Notes: generated by a model from the letters alone, not told the origin. A DNA stretch of 64,000 nt from Typhlomys cinereus (GCA_023101885.1 JALPQD010000304.1:620001-684000), one strand, 5' to 3'; positions 11,125-22,653 are shown, counted from the stretch's first letter. Program-made: numbers and translations.

Positions 11125-11585
11125 GCTTTGAAAACGAGGGATGTGATTCCTCTGATGTCCTTTATCAAGATTGATTTTTATTTTTTCTGGTCACTTACAT
11201 TTCCACATGAATTACAGGATGAGGTTTTTGATGTCTGCAAAAAAAAAATGGCAGCTGGAATTTGGATAGGGATTAGGTCAACCTATGAGTTAGCTTTGAA
11301 AGGATGGGCATCTTGACAGCATGACGTCTTCTGACTATACGCATGATGAGATCTTTTATTTTTTAAGCAATATTTTATAGTCATCAAAGCATAAGCTTTT
11401 TATTTCTCTTGTTAAATTTATTCCAAAATGATTTATTTCTTTTGCATATATCAGACATAGGATTGCTTTACTGATTTCATTTTCGGCTAACTCACTGTTT
11501 ACGTGTTTAGGAATACAAATGATGTTTGCATACTGTTCTTTGGATATTTGGAAACTACTAAACTTGCTCATTAGTTCTAATTTGT
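11125..11585 (-). repeat. Ancient L1 ORF2 fragment (antisense)
   Basis: The plus strand reads as the reverse complement of L1 ORF2 downstream of the reverse transcriptase core: ACATGAATTACAGGATGAGG, ATCTTTTATTTTTTAAGCAA, AGGATTGCTTTACTGATTTC and GGATATTTGGAAACTACTAA, in L1 order. Heavily mutated with many stops. Confidence 0.65.
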
Positions 11586-11589
11586 GTGT

Positions 11590-11682
11590 GTGTGTTGACT
11601 CTTTAAGATGGTCTCTCTTTATAGCCTAGCCTGGTCTCACACTTGCAATTGTCCTGTCTCAACCTCCCAAGTGATTTATAAT
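11590..11682 (-). repeat. B1 SINE fragment
   Basis: GGTCTCTCTTTATAGCCTAG, CCTGGTCTCACAC and TCAACCTCCCAAGTG are diverged antisense B1 text. Confidence 0.5.
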
Positions 11683-11984
11683 GTATCTGTATGGGAGCTT
11701 CTCCAGATAACTCCAAGTTCCTTGATGACAAGACCAGTTAGTTACATACCTTTGTATCCACTAACAGAGACATGACAAAGGCCTAAAGAGTATGTAAAAA
11801 CTCTCTGGCAGTATCTGATAGATTCAATGCTCAATAATGGATAGAGCAGATAATAAGAAACTGAGTGGTAGCACCACCGTCTTAGATAAAATATTCTTAT
11901 ACACATTTGGCTTGTAGTTTGCAAATGCACAAAACACTCCTTTCCACCTTAATCTGTGAAGTTTTATGATTCCCTTCTTTATCT

Positions 11985-12184
11985 TTTCTATTTTTTTGAC
12001 AGATATTTCAGGCTAGTCTTGAACTGGCTATGTTGGCTATTTTCTGATCCACCTACCTCTACATCTTAAAATCTGGTATCACAGGCATGCTCTACTATAC
12101 TGGGTCGAGGCTGTGCTAGGGTCAAATCCAGGATTATGTGTATGCTGGGCAAACACTCCTCCAAGAGAGCTACATTCCAGCCCT
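11985..12184 (-). repeat. ID_B1 (B4-type) fused SINE
   Basis: Antisense order: a B1 part (AGGCTAGTCTTGAACTGGCT, then CCACCTACCTCTAC and TGGTATCACAGGCATGC) followed by an ID part (AGGGTCAAATCCAGG, then GCTGGGCAAACACTCC and GAGCTACATTCCAGCCC). Same structure as the sense copy at 20432. Confidence 0.7.
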
Positions 12185-13693
12185 CAGTTCTTTTCCTTAT
12201 GGGAAAAGTCTAAACTTTAGTACTCCCAGTGTTTGTAAGGTGAATCTTGTTTGTTAGGGTTAAGTGGATCATAGATGAAAGATCACCTCCCCTTTGAGTG
12301 TTCAGGTATGAGGTGCTGGCCACTGTTAAAACCCTAATCTTCTTGGAGGACAAAGGATTATAAAGATGGGTTCATAAGTTTAGCCCTGGGGGCCTGCTTT
12401 TCTCCCACTCTGCCCTCGCAGCCCCAGCCTTCTTCCTTCCAGTTCCTTGCATGAAAGAATTCTCATTCTCCACTACCTTTTGCCACTTTCTTTGTCCCTT
12501 GACTCTGGGTAGTGTTTTCATTCTAATCTTGAATCATCTTTTGAACTTCACTTTCCTTCTGTGTCCTTCCCTGCCACAATGATTTTACCTCTGACAGCTG
12601 CCTAGATCTCTTTATAGGGGCCAAGCCTCCAGTGCAAGTTCCCTTACCCCTAGAGGTCAGAGAGGCAAGAAAAGATTGAAGGAGATGGATGGGATGGAGG
12701 TAAGAAGGAGAGGGTGTGTTGCTTGTGTGTTCTTTGTTTCTGGTCTAGTTGATTTGGGGGTAATTTGTAGTGGTCTTTAAGTGGGGAAAATTGCTATCTC
12801 CAGCTGAGCGTGGCCCCGAGCAAAGAAAAGATCAACTGTTGATGGTTTAGACTTTTAGCTTAGTTCTCTAAGGGAAATGAAAAGTGTGAGAGATGCTCTG
12901 GATATTGAACATTGAGGAATTATTTAGAAATTGTTGTTATGCATGTTACTGAGACTCACAAAACGTGGCTTTGGGCCAAAAATGGCTGGCTGGATGCTTG
13001 TAAACACTCTACAGGTTTTTGGGAACTGCAGCAAGTGTCTGGTACATTGTCTCGTTAAATCTTTTTCCTACCAAAAAGAGACCCCACAGTAGATCCTCAG
13101 TCTGAAATAGGGGAGTGAGTAGAGAAAAATGAGGGATAACTATAGGGACAGAAGTCAATTACTGTTTTACTGTACCGTTTTTTGCAAGGTATGTCCTTCC
13201 CCTCCTCACTGTAGAGTGCTGTCCACTAAGAAGAAGAACAGGATTTTCTTTATAGGAAGTTAAAATCCTCACCTTCTATGCAATTTCACTTGAGATAAAT
13301 TTACAAAATAAATAATTCAGATATGTCACCTCACCTTTCAATGGGATGCTTCTACCTGAAGTGTGAAGTCCACATCTTCTCTACTATTCCTGTTAAGTAC
13401 TTGACATGAAGAAAGAGCTATCTTTGTCTTGGGAAGACTGAATATAGGGAAAATGTACAACATGTTCAATATCTAAGTTCAATAACTAAGTATCTAAATT
13501 AGTAATTTAAGTATGCTCACATACATGAATGTTTTTAGTGTTGTTTACTTGTGCATCCTTCAACGCAGACACTTTGGATCCTTTCCTTCCAGAGGTAATA
13601 TACCTTTGGATAGGGATGGTGGCTGAATTAGGAAACTGCTGACCTCTAGATTAGCTTATCTGAATGACAGAAAGTTGGTCACCCAATACTCTT
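12185..13693. other. Unassigned non-coding sequence
   Basis: About 1.5 kb without a repeat I can name and without an open frame worth listing. Parts near 12240-12640 have an LTR-like feel (pyrimidine-rich, short CTTCC runs), but I cannot support that. Confidence 0.4.
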
Positions 13694-13705
13694 TGACCTC
13701 ATTCT

Positions 13706-13750
13706 TTTTTTAAAATTTTTTAATTTATTATTTATTCAATTATGCGTGTA

Positions 13751-13802
<52 letters not shown>

Positions 13803-14030
13803 TGTGTGTATGTATGTGTAGAACCATGGACGAATTCGGGAACCACCATGGACACCTCCACCTCCTCCTTGTTTACTCTGCCCCGGTATTCATAAGCTCC
13901 GCCCTACCAGGACTTGAAACACAGGCCTTCCCCGCTTCCGCTGGTGTCTATACATGGGGTCTAGGATCCGAACTCAGGACCTTCCACCTGCAAGGCAGAG
14001 GCTTAACCCCTGAGCCACCTCTCCAGCCCC
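13706..14030 (-). repeat. Young family A SINE with TSD
   Basis: Full-length antisense copy: AT-rich tail, (GT)n array, body with the 12-base segment (plus-strand CCTTGTTTACTC), B-box and head ending CCACCTCTCCAGCCCC. Target-site duplication GACCTCATTCTT at 13694-13705 and 14032-14043. Confidence 0.9.
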
Positions 14031-14170
14031 AGACCTCATTCTTAATCAGCTACGAGATGAGTCTTTAACAGAACACTTGCATGTCCTGGACAATAACATT
14101 TAAGTAAAAGTCACATGTGCTATCTGTGTATATTGGATTGCAAACTGTGTTAAAATACATATTCAGAAGT

Positions 14171-14456
14171 AGTCTTTTTTTTTTTTTGCATACGTGTGTG
14201 TGTGTGTGTGTGTGTGTGTGTATTGTGCATTTGTACCAGAGGGCACTTAAGTGTATGTATCTGTGGAGGTCCAAAGGTGACTTTAGAATCATTCTAGATT
14301 GCTCTACCTCCTTATTGCTTTGCTCTGGGTTTTCCCTGGCCACTACCACCACCATTTCTACCCTGCATTTGTAAGTGGGGTCTGGGGATCCAAATTTGGG
14401 TCCTTTTGCTTTCAAAGACAAAGACTTTCACCTCTGAACCATCTCTTCAGTCCCCA
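14171..14456 (-). repeat. Old family A SINE
   Basis: T-rich start, (GT)n array, GTGGAGGTCCAAAGGTGAC, ATCATTCTAGATTGCTCTAC and a head ending ACCATCTCTTCAGTCCCC. Diverged relative to the neighbouring young copy, which is only 140 bases away. Confidence 0.75.
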
Positions 14457-15584
14457 CATTAGTAGTCTTTTTAATCAAAACTTAAGATCACCTCAAAATC
14501 CAAGGCACTTGCTACTTCTTAACTCTTGCATTGATGGTTTATAGATTTGCAGTGGGGCCCTGTTTGCTTGAGGTTGTGTGTCCCTCCCCTTCTGGGCCAC
14601 TCAGTGGGATCTTCAGGTTCTGCTTTCTGGTATCATTCCATGCATGAGAAAGGAGCCTGCCCTCTAAGCAGGATATTTTGGCAATTTTTATGCTCACTGG
14701 CTGCTTTTCAGTTTAGTATTTTTACCTGTCTGCAATCAGACACATTGACCAGCTAATCTCATGTTTCAACACGGATGCTAATTTTAGGATTCCCAGAGAT
14801 AAGGAAAACAGAATAATATTGTTTCTCTTTTTGATGGCTTTTGCTCATTCTTTAGAAACTGTTTTGGTACCTTCCCAGGGATATCCAGTATCATAGTTTA
14901 GAGGCAAACATGGTTTGTTTAATAAATAGGATTTCGTAGCTCTTGGGTGGTGTTTAGAGTGTGTAAGCACTGGCCAGTTACTCAATTACTGTGTGGCCAG
15001 TAAACCCTGCTGAATTTTACACGTTATTATAGGGTCAGAGGATAGTCAAGGTCACCAGAGAGAAATGTTTAAGTGCCATTTGGGTCACATCTAATCAATA
15101 CCCAAAGCAAACAGTTTACACACATACAATCAAGTACGATTGACAGGCATGTCCTAAGCACTTACCAACTGGACATCACGATAGGCCCTGGGGATAAGGA
15201 GTTACACAAAACATGATTTGCCTGTGAAAGACTGTAGTTTTCCTGGAGCTGTACAGCTTCCATGCAGAGCCCTGATGATGTGAGGGGACCATCAGAATTA
15301 GTGGGAGTCTGAATTGTCTCGGTTTAGACACTGTCTCTTTCTAAGATCCTGGGCTCTAAGAGAAGGCGTGGCGAAATGGCCTCTGAAGAGTGAATGAGAC
15401 CTAACTGAGACAGATGGTGATATTGGGGAGCAGATCAGAGGCTGTCTGGTATTCTGAGGTCAGCGGAAGAATGGTTTTGCCTTGAGCCAAGGGTTTAAAT
15501 AGCTGTTACGGGAGAGGTAGCTGGAGAAATTCGTGGAAGCCAGACGGAGATGCCTCCGAATTCCAGACTGTGGCATTAGAACTT
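14457..15584. other. Unassigned sequence with a possible old mammalian repeat
   Basis: Unassigned overall. At 15155-15225 the phrase TAAGCACTTACCAACTGGAC followed by AGGCCCTGGGGATAAGGAG resembles a widespread mammalian MIR/L2-age repeat. No coding evidence. Confidence 0.35.
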
Positions 15585-15742
15585 TTCGTTTCGTTTTGCC
15601 GTTTTGTTTTGAGACAGGGTCTCATGTAGCTCGACTGGCCTCGAGTTTGCTATGTAGTCAGGGATGACCTAGACCTCCTGCTCCCCCTGTGTCCACCTGC
15701 CAACACGGAAAACTCATGCTCCTGGTCCTCGTGTGTTCACGT
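15585..15742 (-). repeat. B1 SINE
   Basis: TTTTGAGACAGGGTCTCATG, GTAGCTCGACTGGCCTCGAG, ATGTAGTCAGGGATGACCTA and ACCTCCTGCTCC form a standard antisense B1. Confidence 0.75.
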
Positions 15743-16379
15743 GCCGGCACTGAGAACTTCTCCCGGGGAAGTCAAAGCTTTGAATGATCCTTCTTAGTTG
15801 GCATTTAGGAAAGATTCATCCGTTTCTGGTACATCAGAAAAATCAGAGTAGACAAAGAAGTGAGAGATGAGGGAAATGTTTAAGAGACATTAACTACAAT
15901 TATAGCTGTAATTTTAGAGCAAAGACACAAGTCTAATACTGGAAAGAAGAAAAAGCCAGACAGCCAAGATCTTACCACTGGAGAGAAGCATTTTCTTTCG
16001 GATTTACTATTTCTGAAAACAATGATTAGATTTGGATGTCAGAAGATCTGAATATCCATAGGAAGGGCTTTGGATTGCAAGTGGATTTTAGGATGAAATG
16101 ATGGGCATTTTCATTGACCTTGAAGCTCTCAGAGTACCAGCTCATCAGTGATAGTGTGGACATCTCTGGACCCATAGGGCAGGCGGGGTGCAGGGCCCGT
16201 GCTTACCCTCTTGTGGGAATAACTAAAAAACCATCGAAAAGTGAGTCAGCAACAAAACTGCCAGAAGAAAGATGAGATGAGAGACAAGAGAGTTAAGAAG
16301 GACTTCAGGCAAACAGGAAGGAGGTCATCAAAAATTCTTCAGGTGAGGGAAGTTGAAGAATAAAACCTAAAAGAGGGTT
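15743..16379. other. Unassigned non-coding sequence
   Basis: No repeat or gene identified. Confidence 0.4.
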
Positions 16380-16463
16380 TTGATTTGGATCAGTACTGAG
16401 GATCAAGCCTAACGCTTTGCATATCTTAGGCAAGAACTTTACTACTGAGCTAGGTCACTAGCC
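16380..16463 (-). repeat. ID-type SINE fragment
   Basis: ACTGAGGATCAAGCCTAACG, TTAGGCAAGAACTTTACTAC and TGAGCTAGGTCACTAGCC match an antisense ID element (tRNA-Ala-derived) in decayed form. Confidence 0.6.
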
Positions 16464-16479
16464 TTAACTTATGATTTTA

Positions 16480-16815
16480 GACTGTGTGTGTGTGTGTGTG
16501 TGTGCGTGCGCGTGTGTGCGCACTCATGTATATATGAGAGTGCATACGCATGTGCCTGTGTGGAGGCCAGAAGACAACTCTGGGAGTTGCTCCAGGAACC
16601 TCCCTCTGCTCTCTCACTGGGACCTGGGATATAGCGACTAGGCTGGCAAGTTGGCTAATAAACCTACAGATCTGCCCTGTCTTATCTCCACAGCACTGGA
16701 GCCACAAACATGCGCTGTTAGGTCTGTTTTTTTTTTTTTTTTTTAAACGTGGGTGCTGGGGTCCTCATGTTGAACAGCAAAAACTTTACCAGCTGAGCCA
16801 TCTCTCTTCAGTGTC
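16480..16815 (-). repeat. B4/RSINE-type SINE
   Basis: (GT)n array, then GTGTGGAGGCCAGAAGACAA, a central CTGGCAAGTTGGCTAATAAA, a T run, then GGTGCTGGGGTCCTCATG and a head ACCAGCTGAGCCATCTCTC. The layout parallels the copies at 35550 and 41780. Confidence 0.6.
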
Positions 16816-17536
16816 AATTTTGGACTTTTTGATGGTGTTAGCATGTTACATGTTCAGAGGAACCATGCCTTGTCTTTTCCTGGGCTAGCAATGTAGGACA
16901 CAACACTTGCTTGAGATGCTGGACAAAGGTTGCAAGCCACAGCTCCCACATAGCAATGCAAGCAAAGGAACTGTGCCAGTGACTGTGACGCTGGGTGGGT
17001 TAAGTGTATTGACACATCTTTGACTTACAGTATTTTATGCTGACTTCATCAGGACATAACCCTTCCTAAACCAAGGAGCATCCATATAAAGTGTAAGAAG
17101 GGCATCGTGTGTTGCAGCTACATGGGCAGAACCTTATTTAAAGGTGGTGGTGGGGGGAAGGTTATGATAAAGAGTCAAGAAAATTAAGAAAGGCAGGAAA
17201 AATAAAAAAAGAAAATAAAAAGACAGGAAGTGATTTTAGTTAATCTCTTATGTTTATTTCTTCAATGAAAGTCAACTTTTTTTTAACAAAGAACTGGGTT
17301 TCTTGGATTGAAGGAAGTATTTGCAAAGTCATGAAGCTATGAAAAAGCAGAGGGGTATCAGGGCACTCTGTGTTCAGAAATTTCTAGAGCAAACAAAAGG
17401 TACAAGCTGGTTACCTAAAGAAGTGTGGTGTTTCTCTGGAACGGGTGCTTGGTTTTATGTTTATATCTATGTTAATTATGTTAATCATTACCTACTGTGT
17501 AAGACATCATCTTGAAACTTAGTGGGTTAAGATTTA
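16816..17536. other. Unassigned non-coding sequence
   Basis: A-rich purine patch at 17140-17230 (GGCAGGAAAAATAAAAAAAG style). No gene or named repeat. Confidence 0.4.
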
Positions 17537-17865
17537 ACCCTGGGCTACAGAGATGGTTGAGTGGCTAGAGCGCTTGTTGAATAAGCAAGCAGATCACAGT
17601 TTGAGTTGCTCGTAACTCCAGCTTCAGAAGAGAGAGACTGGGAATTCCCAGAGCAAGCCAGTTAGCCAGACTTTCCCTATCAGTGAACTCTGGGTTTGAT
17701 TAGAAATCCTGTCTCAAAAGAATAAGTTGAAAGAGTGGTTGAAAATGGTTCCTAGTATCAATCTTGGTCCTGCACATGTGCTCACACATACTTGCATATA
17801 CATGTACACATACACATGTGAACACACACACATGCACCCATCACATACATGCATGAAAATGGAAA
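17537..17865 (+). repeat. Old B2-superfamily SINE, long-body type
   Basis: Head GGGCTACAGAGATGGTTGAG, B-box-like CAGTTTGAGTTGCTCG, a central AAATCCTGTCTCAAAAGAAT, and a 3' part rich in CACA and CATGCA words. A similar body is seen at 31327, 31728 and 48990. Confidence 0.5.
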
Positions 17866-18544
17866 AAGAAGAAATATTTAAGTCTTAATTAAGTCTCAGT
17901 TCTGGGAACTGTCCAGTTCCAACTGTCAGTTTCAGCATCTGCCAGCCAGATATATCTGTCAGTCAGAGATGCATGTGGCCTCTTCATACAGTCAGCTGTC
18001 CTTGCCGCAAGACTGTTGGGTTCCAAGAACAAGTATTGTAGAGACAGGAGAAGCAGAAGCTCTCTGCTTCTTAAAGCGTGGGCCGGCAAACTGATACTTC
18101 CATTGATCAGCAGTGCTATAGCTGAGCAGGGAACCCAACCCAGCAGCTCTTTCAATGACTAGTAGAATGACTGAAGCTCTGATATTATATAATCTGGGAG
18201 AAACAGGCAAAGCAAAGAAAGACTGAAGGAGTGAAATGACCCTTGTCTAGTAGTCAGACACTAGCAGCAGGGTGGGTGGGGCTGTCATTCCTCAGAGGGA
18301 AAAGCCAGTGCACACCAGGTGGAGAGAGATAGGGTCCTGTGGAGGAGAATTCATTATCAGTATTCCAATGGTATCCTTCACTGGTAGTAGTAGATGAAGT
18401 AGCAGACATGGATGAGTGTGAAAGGGCGTTTCAACTCTTTCCTTCTAGGCATAGTGGGTTGAGGGTCCGTAGATGACTGGTAAAAAACTTTGTCAGCTTC
18501 TGACAGTTCTTTGTCAAAGGTGAAATTGGCTGATGCTTTGGTCT
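17866..18544. other. Unassigned non-coding sequence
   Basis: No named repeat. Minus frames at 17889-18210 overlap in two phases and lack domains. Confidence 0.4.
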
Positions 18545-18960
18545 AGAGGACCCCACCAGAGGTGTTCCAGGTTAATAATGTGTTCCCAACTGATTAGAGA
18601 CCCACTGCAACAGAAGCAGAGAAAGTTTATTGGGCAAAGATATACTTCCAAGATTAGAAAAAAGGCCAGAGCAAAAATGAGAGAGAGAAAGAAGGCAGGA
18701 GCAAGAAAGAAATGAGAGCTTGGAAGCTCAAAGGGCTCGCGTGGCATGCTGGAGCTTTAGGACATGTAGGGCAGGATAAAGGCAGTTCATTTGCTTGGTG
18801 CAGCAGTTCTGAAATGCGCTGTATCTGTTCTGTGTAGTTCTATACACACATTGTGTTGCATGTCTCATTAGCATATTAATAGGGTTGCATGTCTCATTAG
18901 CATATTAATGGTGTGTGGTTCAGAGCAGTCATGAGCCTTAGGTCACTTTTCAGACACCAG
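18545..18960 (-). repeat. Possible ERV LTR with a 29-base tandem duplication
   Basis: AGAGAAAGTTTATTGGGCAA early and a CTCATTAGCATATTAAT motif late suggest an antisense retroviral LTR (reverse complement of AATAAA, octamer-like U3 motifs). The U3-like side has two adjacent 29-base copies at 18855-18883 and 18884-18912. Class not determined. Confidence 0.4.
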
Positions 18961-19544
18961 TGATCGATTTTTCCAGCTTTCTTCTTTGCCAACTGGTATA
19001 TTTTTTAAATATACTAATTTGTACGGATTTGTGAATGGGATTCTGAAATGTACTCTCTGTCCTATTTTCTTGGCTCAAGGAGACACACTTTACCATGGAG
19101 AACCTTGATCTCCAACAAGGTCTGGCTTCCTAACTCCATAGATTAGATTAGGGATTAGGGTGGAACATTCTCCACCTATTTCTGTGGTCACCAAACCTTT
19201 CCTGAGCAACCCTGACTTCTGTACCTTCTAAATGTGCCAGTTGACACTGTTTGGGGAAACCCAGCAGGAAGGTACCCTTGCAAATCAGGCTGTGATGGTT
19301 AAACCACACTTATGAGACAAATATTTGCCCACAGAATGATCATTCCCAATAGAAACTCTGTTGGCATGTACATTAGAAAATCCAGGAAGAAACAAAAGGA
19401 AGAAAATAACCACATAAAGGTATTTACTTACGCAAGGAAAGGCAGTGTTTTCTAGGGAGTCAGCAGAGGTATTTCCACGTAAGCAAACCCTTGGGGGCAG
19501 AGTCTGGCAGGACCGAAGCTGCCACCTCATAGTCAATTATAAGT
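18961..19544. other. Unassigned non-coding sequence
   Basis: No named repeat or gene. Confidence 0.4.
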
Positions 19545-20045
19545 CATTTTTTATTAATCTAATAAATCTCTGCTTCCCTCCATCCTCCCTCCCTCCAATC
19601 TTCCTCCCTTCCCTTCATCAATCCACTCCACTTCTTTCCACCCTCTTGCCTGGCTGCTTCTTTGGACCTCTGGGTTCCCTCTGCCTTGTCTACTCTTGTG
19701 GGGATTCAGGCCTCTGTGGTGTACCAAATTGCTCCTCCTGGCACCACCCCACTGATAGGGCATTTCCCTTCATTCATCCATCTAGTCCCTAAGGTTTCCT
19801 CTGTGTGTTCTTATCTCTCTTGAGTTCCTCAATAGTCTACGGGGGCGTGTCAATATGCCAGTCATTATGCAGGGCTGGTAAGGACAAGTCTCTTGGCAAT
19901 GAGTTCCTGGATGCAGCAATACTGCCTTGAATACAATTTTTGTCCAATGATGGACCTTCCCATCTTTAGGTTCTTACAAGCTCACCACCCCTCTCTCCTG
20001 AGAGGTTCCCTAGGCCTATAAGTCATTTTTCTTTAACTAAAACAG
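19545..20045 (-). repeat. L1 3'UTR (antisense), older relative of the 7759 and 23104 copies
   Basis: C/T-rich CCTCCCTCCCTCCAATCTTC block, then a block around CAGTCATTATGCAGG, then CCTTCCCATCTTTAGGTTCT, ACAAGCTCACCACCCCTC and AGAGGTTCCCTAGG. The block order is shared with the two other L1 3'UTRs in this window, but this one is more diverged. Confidence 0.6.
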
Positions 20046-20431
20046 TCTCTTACAAGGTGTCTCTCCTTCTCTAATGTTGCCTCTGTTTGCAATGAAGAAA
20101 AATCACATTGCTACATTCATAGACACTAGGGTAGATTTTCTTAATTTAAACAGGTCTCTCCCTTCAAATACTGAAATGCAAATTAGGAAGTAGAATAGGA
20201 AGTAGAATATAAATGAGAGAAAAGAATCGACCAAACTTTGGTGCAGATTAATATCTTTTGGCTGTTCAGACTGCTATTCCCACCTGCCCTAATTTCTACT
20301 TTCTGCTGAGAGGCATGAGTGGGGCTGAGCCTTGCTTCCCATGAAGAAGCTCCCAGTCAGCCAAGAACAGTCCTTTCTCCACACAGGAGTCCTGGCAAGC
20401 TGTAACTCCACTGTCTTAAAGCAATGCAGAA
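20046..20431. other. Unassigned non-coding sequence
   Basis: No named repeat or gene. Confidence 0.4.
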
Positions 20432-20690
20432 GTTAGGCTGGGGATGTAACTCATTTGGTAGAGGGGGCGTGGCTAGTAGGCAGGAAGTCCTGGGTTCAAT
20501 CCCCAGCATTGCATAAACCAGGCATGGGGACACACATAGGAAATCCAGGCACTCGGGAAATGGAGGCAGGAGGATTAGAAGTTCATTCCTTGGCTGCACA
20601 GCATGTTTAAGACCAGCTTGGGATGCATGAAACCCCATCTTGAAAGTAAGAGGAGGGAAATAAAGAAAGAAGGAAGATAGAAAGAGAAAA
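20432..20690 (+). repeat. ID_B1 (B4-type) fused SINE
   Basis: The ID part (GGCTGGGGATGTAACTCATT, then GTCCTGGGTTCAATCCCC, a near-perfect B box) runs into a B1 part (AACCAGGCATGGGGACACAC, GGAGGCAGGAGGATTAGAAG, AAACCCCATCTTGAAAGTAA) and an A/G-rich tail. The ID-B1 fusion is characteristic of rodents and is the best single marker for the host clade. Confidence 0.85.
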
Positions 20691-21607
20691 AACAGGCACA
20701 GAAGTAATGACTTTCAATTAGATTTATTAAACTAAAAAACTCCCATTTAAGCTAGACACACCTACAATGTCATTGCTGTTTTCTTCCCTTGAGTTTCCTC
20801 CTCTGTAAGCTTCATTCTAAGTTTAGATATGCATACAAGGACGGCTTGAATAACTGCTCTTGGCACAAACAGCTCTAAGTATTTTTCCCCCTTCTCATCT
20901 GTTTAAGCATTTCAACTCAGCATGCAGCGTGTCTGCAAATGACTCTGATGCAATTACTTACAATGAGACCTCTCTGCTGAGGCCTGTAATTCCCTCTTGA
21001 TTAAGATGGAGATATTGATTTGGCTGGGATTGCATGCAAATGAACCGTGACGTGGGGAGAGGTGTAGTTTTTCAGTGTGCCAGTGAGTCTGTGATTTCAG
21101 CTTAGCAGTCAATTTTCCTCCACCCATCTGGTTTGACTGCGGCGTTTCTCTACATTAGTAACTGTCTCCTAGGGCTCAGATGGAAACTATAGCCACTGCA
21201 AGTTCTCATCTGGAGCCTTTGTTAGGTTAGTCCTATCACCCCCAGCCATCTCTGCTCTTATTTATCAAAGTAATTGAAGAGGAATGGGCTTTTCTGCTGC
21301 CCTGCCTGTCAAAGAGTCATGGTCTGCCAGAAGGAGACCCGTGGAGGAGGGGACTGAGGAAACAGTTTAAGATAATGGAGTGATTTGGTAACCACTGAAG
21401 ACTCTGTACTGTGTTCTCTACTTGTGCACTGAAGAATACGGCTCTGAAAGTCATTGGCTACAAGTTCGTATTCATTTGGAGCAATGGACACTTTTGAGAA
21501 TAAGGAAAGAGTTGGACTTGCTTGCAGAAAAATCATGTAGAAAGAATAGTTGGATTTTTCCAAAACTGTGCCTCACATACAATCTTCGCTAGACTGGTAA
21601 AGAACTA
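20691..21607. other. Unique sequence; candidate conserved non-coding block
   Basis: No repeat homology seen across 20750-21600. The stretch 20900-21290 is compositionally balanced and holds an octamer ATGCAAAT at 21034-21041 beside a TGACGT core at 21048-21053, plus other homeobox-like TTAAT/GATTA words. Possible enhancer; this is inference from motif content only. Confidence 0.3.
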
Positions 21608-21745
21608 GCCATTCCAAGCCAGCCACGTGTCACAGGCCTGTAGTCCCAGTTACTCTGGAAATAGAGAGAGGAGGGTCCCAAGTTTAAGGCCTGTTTAGAC
21701 TATAGATTGGATTCTAGGGCAGCTTGATACAAGCTACAAAGCAAA
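21608..21745 (+). repeat. B1 SINE
   Basis: AGCCACGTGTCACAGGCCTG, TAGTCCCAGTTACTCTGG, then TTTAAGGCCTGTTTAGAC. Diverged sense B1. Confidence 0.55.
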
Positions 21746-22018
21746 ATGAGTCTGCAGATAAATTAGTGTAACACTTACTTAGCATACCTGAGACTTTGTT
21801 ACTAAAAGGAAAAAAAATAAAAAAGACCAGAGAGAAAAGACTTTAGTAGAATGCGATTCTACCCACCACCCAAACAGACTTTGTGTTACCTGAAGTCCCA
21901 GTGCATGAGCCTGGAAGGGTGAGTGCCACTGCGGGCAAATCTGGGGGGCAATAGGTTGGCAAGAATTCCTTGCAGAATTAATCTGGAACATGTGCGATTC
22001 AAATAAAACTAATGACTG
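21746..22018. other. Short unassigned stretch
   Basis: Nothing identifiable before the SINE target site. Confidence 0.4.
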
Positions 22019-22281
22019 GGGCTGGAGAGGTGGCTCACGGGTTAAGCCTCCGCCTTGCAGGCGGAAGGTCCTGAGTTCGGATCCCAGATCCCACGTATAG
22101 ACGACGCCAGGCGGAAGCGGGGGCGGCCTGCGCTTCTGGTCCTGGTAGGGCGGAGCCTGTGAATCCCGGGGCAGAAGGAGGTGGAGGCGTCCATGGTGGT
22201 TCGCGAATTCGTCCGTGGTTCTACACACACACACACACACACACACAGACACACACACACACACACACACACAGACACACA

Positions 22282-22318
<37 letters not shown>

Positions 22319-22440
22319 ACAGACACAGACACACACATGTGCACGCACATACACACGCACATGCGCACAGTTGAATAAATAATAATAATAATAAAAAAAT
22401 TAAAAAAAATTCTTAAAAAACAAAAAAACAAACAAACAAA
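22019..22440 (+). repeat. Young full-length family A SINE (deletion subfamily)
   Basis: Head with Pol III A-box-like TGGCTCACGGGTTAAG and B-box-like GAGTTCGGATCCC, a GC-rich body, (CA)n with GACACA interruptions, then a TTGAATAAATAATAATAATA tail. Lacks the 12-base segment present in other young copies. Imperfect TSD ending AATGACTG (before) and GATGACTG (22441-22454). Confidence 0.92.
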
Positions 22441-22653
22441 AAATCTGATGACTGAACCCTTTTGGCCGAATGGTGGAAATGTTTCAAATTATAGGAGACC
22501 AAGGAGGGATGACAAGTAAACTCATATCCGAACCCAGAGTAGGTCCTGCTGAGGAGAAGAGAGATGCTCCAAAGAGCATTGCTAGGTCAAGAGACAAAAT
22601 TTGACCCTGGACAGTAGATTAGATAAATAACTATGTCAAAGTTAAAATTGCTG

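Noticed and set aside
13742..14068. Recurring open frame of about 85-145 codons (PPLPPGVYTWGLGSELRTF-like) on the antisense strand of family A SINEs, also at 10596, 21779, 22642, 24966, 36083, 47555 and 54525
   Set aside because: It is the same SINE body translated backwards, starts in the GT array, and recurs wherever the SINE inserts. No independent sign of coding.
20432..20520. tRNA gene candidate (near-perfect B box GGGTTCAATCCCC)
   Set aside because: It runs directly into a B1 element and has an ID_B1 structure; it is a SINE head, not a tRNA gene. The same applies to the heads of family A SINEs.
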